From contig NZ_JABWQX020000001.1 of assembly GCF_014268655.2 (NCBI RefSeq), positions 2,200,001 to 2,264,000 on the forward strand: a DNA stretch of 64,000 nt. Direction: 5' to 3'. Made by a program: the position numbers and the translations under genes. Positions 1 to 9,029 of the stretch are shown one piece after another. Source of the DNA: Pseudomonas marvdashtae. Its GTDB lineage: Bacteria > Pseudomonadota > Gammaproteobacteria > Pseudomonadales > Pseudomonadaceae. The first letter of the stretch is position 1. Each line of letters starts with the position of its first letter. The notes under the pieces were generated by a model that did no database searches, was not told where the DNA came from, and was given only the letters and a program-made list of their open reading frames with translations.

Positions 1-45
1 GGCCAGACCGACATCGCCACTGGCACCCAGCACCCCGATCAGCAT
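1..45 (-). CDS. N-terminus of a Rossmann-fold reductase (partial, runs off the left edge)
   Basis: Only the first 15 codons are in the window. They begin at an ATG (45-43) that overlaps the TGA of the upstream ABC gene. The peptide starts with a short beta-strand followed by GxxGxxG, the nucleotide-binding start seen in saccharopine-dehydrogenase-like proteins. In enantio-pyochelin loci the thiazolinyl imide reductase PchK is unrelated to PchG, and I infer this gene may fill that role by reducing one thiazoline to a thiazolidine. The visible sequence is too short to prove it. Overlap with the transporter gene indicates translational coupling in the siderophore operon. Confidence 0.5.
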   Translation of the reverse strand, partial: MLIGVLGASGDVGLA

Positions 46-1784
46 GGCTGGGCCTGCGCATTCAGGCGCCAGCCACCGGCGCGCTGGCGATCACGCCAGA
101 ACCCGGCGTAACGTCCGTCGAGGGCCAGCAGTTGCGGGTGAGTGCCGGCTTCCACGAGGCGGCCCTGGTCCAGCACCAGAATCTGGTCGGCGGCCATGAT
201 GGTCGGCAGGCGATGGGCAATGACCAGCACCGTCGAACTTTGCTTCAAGCTACGAATCGCCGCTTGTACAAAGGCTTCGTTGTGCGGATCCAGTGCGGCA
301 GTGGCTTCATCCAACAGCACGATCGGCGCGCGTTTGAGCAACGCCCGAGCCAGGGACACCCGCTGGCGTTCGCCACCGGACAGCGCCGCGCCGCCTTCGC
401 CCACCGGAGTGAGCCAGCCCTGGGGCAGGCGCGCGACAATTTCATCGACGCCGGCGAGGCTCGCGGCCTCAGCCACCTGCTGCGCACTGGCGTCCGGCTT
501 GCCGACGCGGATATTGGCTTCGAGGCTGTCGTCGAACAGGTAGACGTCCTGCATCACCAGCGACAGTTGCGCCATCAAGGCCTCGTTGGACAGTTCGCGC
601 ACATCGACGCCGCCGACCTTGACGCTGCCTTCGGTCACATCGAAAAACCGCATGAGCAGGCGCGTGACGGTGGTCTTTCCCGAGCCCGAGGCGCCGACAA
701 TTGCCGTCATCGAATGAGCCGGTGCGTGGAATGTCAGGTCGCGCAGCACCGTCGGGCCACTGGCGTAGGCGAAGTTGACGTGTTCGAAGGCAAAGCTGCC
801 GGGGTCGCTCAACGGCTGACTGGCTTGGGGCTGCGGCAATGGCGGCTCGCGCAGGATGCCGACCAGTTGGTCCAGGTCGTTGCCGGCCATGCGCAACAGC
901 CCGCTGCGTGCCGCCGCCTCGGCCAATGGCCCGACAAACCGTGCCGCCAAGGCGAGCAGGGCGACCAGTTGAATCGCGTCGATGTCGCCTCGGGTCGCCA
1001 GGGCGATGCCCACGCCCACCAGCAGGGCGAAGGCCAATTGCACGGTCAGGCCGCCGGCCAGCAATTTCGGAAAAGTCTGGGACACCATCGAGCCGCCGGC
1101 CTGTTTCTGCGCCAGATTGGCCGCCTGCAACGGCGCGTATCCCTCTTGGGTGCGGCCAAAGGCCCGCAGCACTTGCTGGTAGCGGGCGAACTCCACCACG
1201 CGATTACCGGCGAGGGTTGCGGCGGCTTCGACCCGGGCATCGTTGTGGCCGATGGCATCGGCTGACCATCGATGGCTGAAATAGATCAGCGGTGCGCACA
1301 GCATGGCGGTCAGGCCCAGGCGCCAGTCGAAGATGAACAAGGTCAGCGCGACCGTGGCCGGCACCACCACCCCGGACACCACCGGTCCCAGGTAATGCGC
1401 AAACAAGCCGGTAACCATCAGCGTGCCGCTGGTGGCGCTGCGCGACAGGCGCCCGACTTTCTCCGAGTTGAACCAGCCCAGGGGCAGGCTGGCCAGATGT
1501 TGCCCGAGGCGATCATGCAAGGTGGTCAGCACCACCAGCGCGAGTGCAAAGCCCTTCATCGCCTGCTGGTAATGGGCGATGCAGGCCAGCGCGGCCATCG
1601 CCGCGAGGCCGGCCAGCCACGCCATCGCCGTGGACAGATCACCGGCAAACAACGCGTGAAGGATCGGCACCAGCAGCGCGACGGCCAGGCCTTGCAACAC
1701 GGCGCTGGTCACCAGCCACGCGAGGTATCGGTAGAGGCGTGCGGCATGCGCCGGCCCCAGTAACGTGACAAGACTGCGGATCAC
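39..1784 (-). CDS. Half-ABC transporter, siderophore type (YbtQ/PchI-like)
   Basis: This 581-residue protein has an N-terminal six-helix ABC-exporter-type membrane domain (about residues 1-310) followed by an ATPase domain. Walker A GASGSGKTT lies near 364-372, the signature LSGGE near 468 and Walker B LLDEA near 488-494. I chose the GTG at 1784 because it overlaps the TGA of the preceding ABC gene (GTGA), while the longer frame extends into that gene. With its partner it should form a heterodimer in the inner membrane. In the Ybt and Pch systems such pairs have an exporter fold but take part in uptake of the ferric siderophore; the direction here is inferred from context. Confidence 0.88.
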   Translation of the reverse strand: MIRSLVTLLGPAHAARLYRYLAWLVTSAVLQGLAVALLVPILHALFAGDLSTAMAWLAGLAAMAALACIAHYQQAMKGFALALVVLTTLHDRLGQHLASLPLGWFNSEKVGRLSRSATSGTLMVTGLFAHYLGPVVSGVVVPATVALTLFIFDWRLGLTAMLCAPLIYFSHRWSADAIGHNDARVEAAATLAGNRVVEFARYQQVLRAFGRTQEGYAPLQAANLAQKQAGGSMVSQTFPKLLAGGLTVQLAFALLVGVGIALATRGDIDAIQLVALLALAARFVGPLAEAAARSGLLRMAGNDLDQLVGILREPPLPQPQASQPLSDPGSFAFEHVNFAYASGPTVLRDLTFHAPAHSMTAIVGASGSGKTTVTRLLMRFFDVTEGSVKVGGVDVRELSNEALMAQLSLVMQDVYLFDDSLEANIRVGKPDASAQQVAEAASLAGVDEIVARLPQGWLTPVGEGGAALSGGERQRVSLARALLKRAPIVLLDEATAALDPHNEAFVQAAIRSLKQSSTVLVIAHRLPTIMAADQILVLDQGRLVEAGTHPQLLALDGRYAGFWRDRQRAGGWRLNAQAQPC

Positions 1785-3520
1785 AGGGACATCTCCAACT
1801 CGGGGACGGAGTGCTTGGCGCCGGCGCGCCACAGCTGGGCATAGGCGCCGTTGGCCTGCAGCAGGGATTGGTGACGACCGCTTTCAAGCACGCGGCCTTG
1901 ATCGAGGACGACGATCTGGTCCACGCCGCTGATACTCGCCAGGCGGTGCGCGATCACCAGCACTGTGCGACCCCGGGCCAGGGCCGACAGGGCGTCCTGG
2001 ATCAGCGCTTCGGATTCGGGGTCGGCGTGGGAGGTGGCCTCGTCGAGGATCAGCACCGGCGTGTCGGCCAACAGCGTGCGGGCGATGGACAGGCGTTGCG
2101 CTTCACCGCCGGAGAACATCGCATCCTCGCCGATCACCGACTGATAACCCCGGGGCAGGGCCTGGATGCGCGGGTGAATCTGCGCCGAGCGGGCTGCCAT
2201 TTCCATCTCTGCGTCGCTGGCCTCGGGGCGGCCCAGGCGCAGGTTATCGGCCACGGTCCCATGCACCAGTTGCGCGTCCTGCAAGACGAAACCGACCTGC
2301 CGGTACAGCTCGCGTGGATCGATCTCCCGCACATCGACGCCACCGATCCGCACGCATCCTGCGTTGACGTCGTGAAAGCGTGGTACCAGTTTGGCCAGGG
2401 TCGATTTGCCCGCGCCGGAGGCTCCGACCAGGGCGGTCACGCTGCCGGCCGGGCAGTGCAGATCGACGCCGTTGAGGATCGGGTGCTCGGGGTCGTAGCC
2501 GAACTGCACCTGTTCAAAGGTGATGTCGCTGCCCTGGGGCTGCTTGGCGACTTTCGGCGCGGGCAGCTCTTCGACCTTGAGCAGCGCTTCGATGCGGTCG
2601 GCCGCCGCCAGGGCGGTGCGTTGCGCGGTCAGGCTCTGATTGATCACCAACAGCGACTGGGGAATCACCACTGCCACCAAGGTCTCGGCGAACAATTGCA
2701 GCGGCGTGATCCAGCCCTCGGCCAGCAACAGGCTGCCCACTCCCAGGCTCACCAGCAGAATCACCGGGACACTCAAGGCCATCGAGGAAAACGCCTCCAG
2801 GCGCAGCAGCGGTTTGACCCAGCCGGCGTATTGCTCGCTGAACTGACTGACCGCCTGTTGATAGCTGCGATGGGCCTGGCCCACCTGGCCGAACGCCTTG
2901 ACCACGGCGATGCCGTGGACAAACTCGACAATGGCGGCGCTGACCCGGCTCATGCTCCTGTCCAGCAACTGCATCTTGGCGCCGAAGCCGCGCATCATCA
3001 GGGCATAGGCCAGCGCATACACCGGCAAGGTCAGCACCGCCAGCAGCGCCAGGCGCCAGTTCAGCGTGGCCAGCCACACCAGCCCCGCCAGGGGCGTGAC
3101 GATGGCCGCGGTGAGTTCCACCGCATGGTGGGCGACCAGGTGATGCAGGTCTTCCAGATCGTCCTGCACCACTTTGCGCACCGCCCCCGAAGTGGTGTCG
3201 GTGTACCAGCCCAAAGGCACGCGCCCCAACTTGCGCACCATGGCTTCGCGCAGGCTGGCCTGCAGGCGATGGTCCGCCAGGTGGGTCAACCACAGGGCCA
3301 CGCCGTTCGCCATCCAACCCAGGCTCAACGCGATCACCACCAGCGCCGCCCAGCGCCACAAGGTTTGAGGGTCGACGCTGCCAGCCAGCAGCAACCGGCC
3401 CAGCTCGGTCAGGCCGATGAAGGGCACCAGATTGACCAGTGCGCCGACCGCGGCAAACGCCACGCCGATGCGAATCAGCCGGTTGACCGGACGTTTCAGG
3501 GTATCCAAAGCGCTCGTCAT
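1781..3520 (-). CDS. Half-ABC transporter, siderophore type (YbtP/PchH-like)
   Basis: This is a 579-residue half transporter. A six-helix membrane domain occupies about residues 1-310. The ATPase domain has Walker A GASGAGKST (366-374), signature FSGGE (469-473) and Walker B LILDEA (489-494). The H-loop histidine appears in the IAHR motif. The start at 3520 forms an ATGA overlap with the stop of the NRPS gene and has GGAAA upstream; the much longer open frame reaches into the NRPS and is not credible. It is paired with the next gene and co-transcribed with the NRPS genes, so it probably handles the siderophore or its ferric complex at the inner membrane. Confidence 0.88.
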   Translation of the reverse strand: MTSALDTLKRPVNRLIRIGVAFAAVGALVNLVPFIGLTELGRLLLAGSVDPQTLWRWAALVVIALSLGWMANGVALWLTHLADHRLQASLREAMVRKLGRVPLGWYTDTTSGAVRKVVQDDLEDLHHLVAHHAVELTAAIVTPLAGLVWLATLNWRLALLAVLTLPVYALAYALMMRGFGAKMQLLDRSMSRVSAAIVEFVHGIAVVKAFGQVGQAHRSYQQAVSQFSEQYAGWVKPLLRLEAFSSMALSVPVILLVSLGVGSLLLAEGWITPLQLFAETLVAVVIPQSLLVINQSLTAQRTALAAADRIEALLKVEELPAPKVAKQPQGSDITFEQVQFGYDPEHPILNGVDLHCPAGSVTALVGASGAGKSTLAKLVPRFHDVNAGCVRIGGVDVREIDPRELYRQVGFVLQDAQLVHGTVADNLRLGRPEASDAEMEMAARSAQIHPRIQALPRGYQSVIGEDAMFSGGEAQRLSIARTLLADTPVLILDEATSHADPESEALIQDALSALARGRTVLVIAHRLASISGVDQIVVLDQGRVLESGRHQSLLQANGAYAQLWRAGAKHSVPELEMSL

Positions 3521-6500
3521 GAGTTTTTCCGTAGCGCGTCCAGCAGATGCGCGGTGACGGTGTGGACATGAGGCGGTTCGATCACGCTGAAGTGATTGCC
3601 GGGCACGTCGATCAACTCGAAGCGTCCCAGGCACGCGTCCTCCCAGAACGGTGCCGCCAGGTGGCCGACGCCGCCGGTGATGCCGAACGATTGCTGCTCC
3701 AGGCAGCGCAGGTAGGTCATGTTGCCGAGGAACGGCGGCGGGTCGAACCGTGCCGCGCGCATGCTGTGGCGGCACACGCGAAACAGCGTCGGCACCAGTT
3801 CCGGGCCGATGGGCACCCCGGCCTGGCCCGATGCCAGGCGCGCGTACTCGGCCAGGCGTTCTTCCTGGCTGCGCGCCGATTGTTGCTGTACCGCCAGCGC
3901 CAGGGCTTCCAGGCCCGGGTCGCCGCTCAACGCAGCCATGGCCCCGGCCGGCACGCGGCGATTGTCGCGGGCCATCAGCAGATCGATGGCGCGGTACACG
4001 TCATAGTCTTCGATGTGCGCGCCGAACACGGTCTTCACCGGATCCAGGTTCAGGTTGGGCACGAAGATCGCCTCGTAGGCCAGCTCCTCGTCGGTGTCGA
4101 TGAACATCGGAATGCTGTCGATCAGACTCAAGTCCACCACATCCATGCCGCGTTCGAGCAGGCGCCGGGCGACCTCGGTGGCGAGCAGCCCGCCGAGGCA
4201 GTAACCGATCAACTGGAAGCGCTGGTGACCGTCGGCAATCAAGCGTTCGGCGTAGTCCTGGGCCACGCTTTCGATCAGGCGCTTGGGTTCCAGCGCCAGG
4301 TAGCGCTCAGTGTCGGCCACGGCAAAGCCGATCACCGGCCCGGCTTGTTGTTCGGCCAGGGCGCGACCCAGGTGTTGGAAGTAATCCAGCGTGCCAAGGG
4401 CGGCATGGAACATCACCCGTACCGGTCCGGCTTCGCCACCGCCAAACGGCACCACCAACGCATTGCTGCTGGATGAACGCTGGGCTTCGCCGCCAGCAGC
4501 AGTGGCGGCTGGCGCGCTTTCGCCGTGGTTGAGCAGGCGCGCCAGGGCGGCGACATTCGGCTCGTTGAGCATCTGCCGCAGCAGTGTGTCGTAACTCAAG
4601 CCTTGGGCCTGGGGCAGCTGTTCACGCAGTTGACCGGCGACCCGGGCGAGGATCAGTGAGTCCGCGCCTTTTTCATAGAAACTGTCGTTGACGCCAATCT
4701 GCGTCAAGCCCAAGGCCTCGGCCCACAGCCGGCAAAGCTCGGCGGTAAGCGGATCGCTCGGTGTCGCCTGGTCATTGGACACCTGGGCATCAACGGCGGG
4801 ACGCAGGCCGGCCAGGGTCTTGCGGTCGATCTTGCCGTTGGCGGTCAATGGCATGTGATCAAGCACTTGCAGGTGCGCCGGCAGCATGTAATCGGGCAAG
4901 CGCTGGGCCAGGGCGCGGCGCAGGCTGTCGACATCCAGGCGCCGGTAGCCGGCCTTGAAACGGGCGGCGAACACCTGCATGCCGAGGGCGGCCAGCGGGT
5001 GTCCGGCCTGGGGCAGGGTGGGCAGGCATTCTCCACCGAACGCCTGGATCCGCGCCTGCCAAGTCTGCGCGTCGTGCAAACCGCTACGGCCCAGGTCGTG
5101 GTCGCCGTTGACCGGGGTCATCATGAAGCCCTGGGTCAGCAGGATCGGCGGCCATTCGCCGGTGGGTTCGCTGAACACCAACCAGCCACCGGGGCTGAGC
5201 AATTCAGTGATCCGGGCGAGCGCTTGGTCGACGTCCTTGACGCTGTTGAGCATGCCCGCGCAGAGCACGACATCGGCGCTGTTGCTGGCGAGCCCTTGGG
5301 GTCGGATATCCTGGTCGATGTCGAGCACGCCGTAACGCACCCAGGCGTGCTCGGCAAAACGTTGCTTGGCCGCCGGCAAGAAAAAAGCGGTCATGTCGGT
5401 GAACAGGTAATCAACGTCCAGGCCATCGAGCAGGCCGATCACGGGCGCGCTGGTGGCCCCGGTGCCGGCGCCGACTTCCAGGATGCGCAGCGGCCCGTCG
5501 CCGTCATGGTGCGTGGCGAGGCGATTGATCAGGGCCGCGATGCTGTGATTGTTGTAGCGCGAGACGGCGTCCCCGCCGTACAGCTGCAACGCCAGGTCCT
5601 GTTGGCCTTGGGGAAACAGCAGGTCGAAGGGGTTGACCTCACCCTTGAGCAGTTGCGGCAATTGCCAGACATGGTTGAGCTGGTAGTCGAACAGCGCCTG
5701 GCTGCACAGCCCCGAGGCGACCGCCTGTTCTACCCGGCCCCAGGCCAGCGCCGGCTCGGGTGCCGGTTTCGCCAGTCGATAGCGCGATTGTTCCAGTTGT
5801 AGCAGGCCCGCCTCGCACAGCGAGCCCAGCCAGCGCCGCACCAGCCAGTGATGGCGTGGCTGTGCCTGCAAGGCGTTGAGAATCGCCGGGGCATCGGGTT
5901 CGGCCAGCTCGCCGCTGAACAATCCGGCCTTGAGCATGACTTCCAGCATCGAGCTCAGCGCCGCAACCTTGAGGTCTGTCTGATAATCGCGAACGTATCG
6001 TGCGTCGAAGGTGCCGACCTGGTTGTCGGCATAACGATTGATCGTCGTCAGCAACGACGCGTCTGGCAGCGGTTCCGGTGCAGTCTGCGCAGCGGTGACG
6101 AAAGCCATCAGGCTCCGCTCGCCGGATGCGTCACCGGTGACCAGACTGATGGCGCTGTCCACGCCAGGGGTGGCGAGTAATGCCGCGTCGATCTCGCCCA
6201 GTTCAACGCGGTGCCCGCGGATTTTCACTTGACCGTCTTCACGACCGAGGAACTCCAGCTCGCCGCCCGGCAGGTAGCGTCCACGGTCGCCGGTGCGATA
6301 CAGGCGCTGGCCGTCAACGGGATGGGCGAAGAACCGCGCCTCGCTCAGCGCCCGGTCGCCGAGGTAACCCTGGGCCAGGCCGACACCGGTGATGTACAGG
6401 TCGCCAGGCACCCAGGTCGGCGCGTCGCGCCATTGCCTGTCGAGCACGCGAAAGCCCTGGTTGGCCAAGGGCAGGCCATAGGGAATGCTTCGCCATGTCG

Positions 6501-8991
6501 GGTCAATCGCGCCGATCGGGTGCAGGTTGGACCAGATCGAGGCTTCGGTCGCGCCACCGAGGCCCACCAGGGCCAGTTCGGGCAGGAGCTGCTTGAGCTG
6601 CGGCGGCAGGTTCAGCGGGATCCAGTCACCGGACAACAACGCCAGGCGCAGGCTGTCCAGCGGCCGCGGTTCGGCATGCAAGTAATGAGCGAGCATGTGC
6701 AGTTGCGCAGGCACCGAGTTCCACAGCGTCACTTGGTGACGCTGTATCAGTTCGGCCCAGTGCGACGGGTCGGCGCCACGGGCCGGGTCGGTCAGCACCA
6801 GTGCGCCACCCACGGCGAGGGGACCGAAGAGGTCGTATACCGACAGGTCGAAACTCAGTTGTGCCAAGCCGAGCACGCGGTCCTTTGCATTGACCCGAAA
6901 TCGCCGGTTGATGTCTTGCACGGTATTGAGGGCGGCGCGATGGCTGATCATTACGCCTTTGGGATCGCCCGTGGAGCCGGAGGTGAAGATCACGTAGGCG
7001 AGGTCATCGGCGCTGCCGTCGACCGCTGTGAAGTCGGCTGGAGCCGGTGCCAGTTGATCCACCGCGTGCCAGCGCAGACCATCGGCCAGCGGCGCATTGG
7101 GCAAGGCGTGAGACTGGCCGAGCACATGGCGCACCTGGGCGCTGCGCAGCACGCGGTCGCGGCGGGCGGCCGGGGCATTGCTGTCGAGTGGCAGGTAGGC
7201 GGCCCCGGCAAGCAATACACCGTAGGCCGCCACGACCTGGTCGAGGCCTTTGGGCATGAGGATCGCCACCGGTTCCTCGACGGTGCAACCGGCCTGGCAC
7301 AGGGTGGCGGCGACGGCCAGGGCGCGTTCGACGAGTGCGGCGTAGGTCAGGCTGCCGTTGGCGTCGATCACCGCCAGAGCCTGCGGATGTGCAGCGACCA
7401 TGGCCAGCAGGCCATCGTGCAAACGGCCGGTGGGTACGGGTGCGGCAGTGGCATTCGCCGCCAGGCGCTCACGCTGTTGCCAGGCCGGCAGGGCCACGTG
7501 CATCGGTTGCTCCCAGGCGGCCGGGTCCAAGGCCAATCGCTGCAGTTGGGCCAGGAACGCCTGCTGCATGTCATCGATCAACCCGTCGGGGAACACGCCT
7601 TGGCGCACGTCCCAATGGATGTGCAAACCATGGCGGTCATCCATTACCTGGCAATCGAGCGTGACTTGCGGGGTCTGGGTAATGCCGTGGCCTACCCGAC
7701 GCTGACTCGCCGCCGGTGGTTCGATTGCCAAGCCGATGGCGCTGGTGAACACCACCGGCATGGCCGCGGCTTCACGGCCACGACGGCGGCCGATTTCACG
7801 CATCACTTCGATGCCGGAAAACAGCCGGTGCTCCAGGTCGGCAAACAGCTGGCTGCCCAATTGCCGGGCCTGCTGGGTGAAGTCCTGGTCTTGAGGATCG
7901 TTGACCTGGAGCAGGCTGACGGAGGTGAAGTCCCCCACCAATCGATCCACCTGCGGGTGCAGCGGCAAGCGGTTGAGCAGCGTCAGATTGAGGCTGAAAA
8001 CGGGTTGCTGGCTCCAGCGTTGCAGGGTGCCGACATAGCTGGCGAGCACCGCAATGGACGGGGTCAGGCCGCGTTCGCTGGCGGCTTTTTTCAAGGCGTT
8101 CCAGTGTGGCTGGTCGAGCTGCGCGGAATGTCGCTGGAAGCGCGCAACGGCCGTGTCTTCACCACTCAGGGGAGCGGGCAGTTGCGGTGCGGCGGGCAAG
8201 TCGTCGACGCGCGCCAGCCAATATTCGCGGTCGCGTTGATGGCGGCTGCCTTCGAGCAGGCCACGCTCGGCCAGCAGGTAGTCGCGGAAGGTGATCTCCA
8301 GGGGCGGCAGGGCGGCTTGGGGATCGTCCAGCAGCTGTTCCAACTCGTTGAACAGCAACTGTGCGCTGGCCCAGTCGGCAATCAGCGAGTCCATGGAAAA
8401 ATGCAGGGTATCGCCATTGTCGCTGCGGCTCATGCGCAGTTCGAACAGCGGCCATTGATCAGTGGGGTAGAGCTTCTGCTCCATGGCTTGGCGGATCTGC
8501 TGCACGCTGTGCTGACGCTGTTCGACCGTGGCGTCGCGCAGGTCTGTGACGGCCACGGAATAAGGGCTTACTTCGCCGAGGACACGTTGCGAGCCCTCGC
8601 TGGCAATCACCGCGCGCAACATGTCGTGGCGCTCGATCAGACGGTTCCAGGCGTGTTCTACCTGCTGCGGATCGAGCGCCGGCCAGCTCAGTTCCAGGTA
8701 ACCGTGGCAGGCCACGTTGCCGTAGCCAAACGAAGATTGGCGGCCCAAGAGGTAGGCGTTCTGCACATCGGTGAGCGGGAAGGGTGCGTGGTGGTTCACC
8801 GGGTCAGCCTGGACCAATGGCCGTTCCTGTACTTCGAGCAGGTGCAGGATCTGTTCTTTGTGCTCGCGCAGTTGTGCCAGGCGCTCGGCATTGAGCAGGC
8901 CTTGGGGCGCGCGGAATTTCAATTGTCCGTCCTGGGGCCAGAGTTCGACGCCCAGGGACTTGAGTTCACTTAGCAGTTTGGCGGCGGGCAT
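3517..8991 (-). CDS. Terminating siderophore NRPS: docking-Cy-A(MT)-PCP-TE
   Basis: This 1824-residue synthetase resembles PchF. In order: a TubC-like docking segment (about 1-50); a heterocyclization domain (about 63-480) with the intact DxxxxD motif (DSLIAD); an adenylation domain; a methyltransferase inserted between core motifs A8 and A9, with a VGAGTG SAM-binding loop; a carrier domain with serine in GADS; and a thioesterase (about 1540-1824). The A-domain pocket residues that can be read, D-L-Y-N-L-S-L-I-W, match the usual cysteine code. The thioesterase nucleophile motif is GYCLGG, with Cys1598 in place of serine. I prefer the ATG at 8991 to the one at 9030 because AGGAG lies 8 bases before it and the docking domain starts there. 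It should add the last cysteine ring, methylate it and release the product. Confidence 0.92.
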   Translation of the reverse strand: MPAAKLLSELKSLGVELWPQDGQLKFRAPQGLLNAERLAQLREHKEQILHLLEVQERPLVQADPVNHHAPFPLTDVQNAYLLGRQSSFGYGNVACHGYLELSWPALDPQQVEHAWNRLIERHDMLRAVIASEGSQRVLGEVSPYSVAVTDLRDATVEQRQHSVQQIRQAMEQKLYPTDQWPLFELRMSRSDNGDTLHFSMDSLIADWASAQLLFNELEQLLDDPQAALPPLEITFRDYLLAERGLLEGSRHQRDREYWLARVDDLPAAPQLPAPLSGEDTAVARFQRHSAQLDQPHWNALKKAASERGLTPSIAVLASYVGTLQRWSQQPVFSLNLTLLNRLPLHPQVDRLVGDFTSVSLLQVNDPQDQDFTQQARQLGSQLFADLEHRLFSGIEVMREIGRRRGREAAAMPVVFTSAIGLAIEPPAASQRRVGHGITQTPQVTLDCQVMDDRHGLHIHWDVRQGVFPDGLIDDMQQAFLAQLQRLALDPAAWEQPMHVALPAWQQRERLAANATAAPVPTGRLHDGLLAMVAAHPQALAVIDANGSLTYAALVERALAVAATLCQAGCTVEEPVAILMPKGLDQVVAAYGVLLAGAAYLPLDSNAPAARRDRVLRSAQVRHVLGQSHALPNAPLADGLRWHAVDQLAPAPADFTAVDGSADDLAYVIFTSGSTGDPKGVMISHRAALNTVQDINRRFRVNAKDRVLGLAQLSFDLSVYDLFGPLAVGGALVLTDPARGADPSHWAELIQRHQVTLWNSVPAQLHMLAHYLHAEPRPLDSLRLALLSGDWIPLNLPPQLKQLLPELALVGLGGATEASIWSNLHPIGAIDPTWRSIPYGLPLANQGFRVLDRQWRDAPTWVPGDLYITGVGLAQGYLGDRALSEARFFAHPVDGQRLYRTGDRGRYLPGGELEFLGREDGQVKIRGHRVELGEIDAALLATPGVDSAISLVTGDASGERSLMAFVTAAQTAPEPLPDASLLTTINRYADNQVGTFDARYVRDYQTDLKVAALSSMLEVMLKAGLFSGELAEPDAPAILNALQAQPRHHWLVRRWLGSLCEAGLLQLEQSRYRLAKPAPEPALAWGRVEQAVASGLCSQALFDYQLNHVWQLPQLLKGEVNPFDLLFPQGQQDLALQLYGGDAVSRYNNHSIAALINRLATHHDGDGPLRILEVGAGTGATSAPVIGLLDGLDVDYLFTDMTAFFLPAAKQRFAEHAWVRYGVLDIDQDIRPQGLASNSADVVLCAGMLNSVKDVDQALARITELLSPGGWLVFSEPTGEWPPILLTQGFMMTPVNGDHDLGRSGLHDAQTWQARIQAFGGECLPTLPQAGHPLAALGMQVFAARFKAGYRRLDVDSLRRALAQRLPDYMLPAHLQVLDHMPLTANGKIDRKTLAGLRPAVDAQVSNDQATPSDPLTAELCRLWAEALGLTQIGVNDSFYEKGADSLILARVAGQLREQLPQAQGLSYDTLLRQMLNEPNVAALARLLNHGESAPAATAAGGEAQRSSSSNALVVPFGGGEAGPVRVMFHAALGTLDYFQHLGRALAEQQAGPVIGFAVADTERYLALEPKRLIESVAQDYAERLIADGHQRFQLIGYCLGGLLATEVARRLLERGMDVVDLSLIDSIPMFIDTDEELAYEAIFVPNLNLDPVKTVFGAHIEDYDVYRAIDLLMARDNRRVPAGAMAALSGDPGLEALALAVQQQSARSQEERLAEYARLASGQAGVPIGPELVPTLFRVCRHSMRAARFDPPPFLGNMTYLRCLEQQSFGITGGVGHLAAPFWEDACLGRFELIDVPGNHFSVIEPPHVHTVTAHLLDALRKNS

Positions 8992-9029
8992 GGGTACAGC
9001 TCCTGGAGAAAAGAGGGGTTGTGCGGGCA

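Noticed and set aside
1811..3571. A 586-codon plus-strand frame opposite the ABC transporter gene
   Set aside because: It is His/Gln/Gly-rich shadow sequence of a well-conserved ABC transporter on the other strand.
6211..8973. A 920-codon open frame on the plus strand opposite the second NRPS gene
   Set aside because: It mirrors the NRPS reading frame in GC-rich DNA, has no domain logic, and the minus-strand product is a complete known enzyme.
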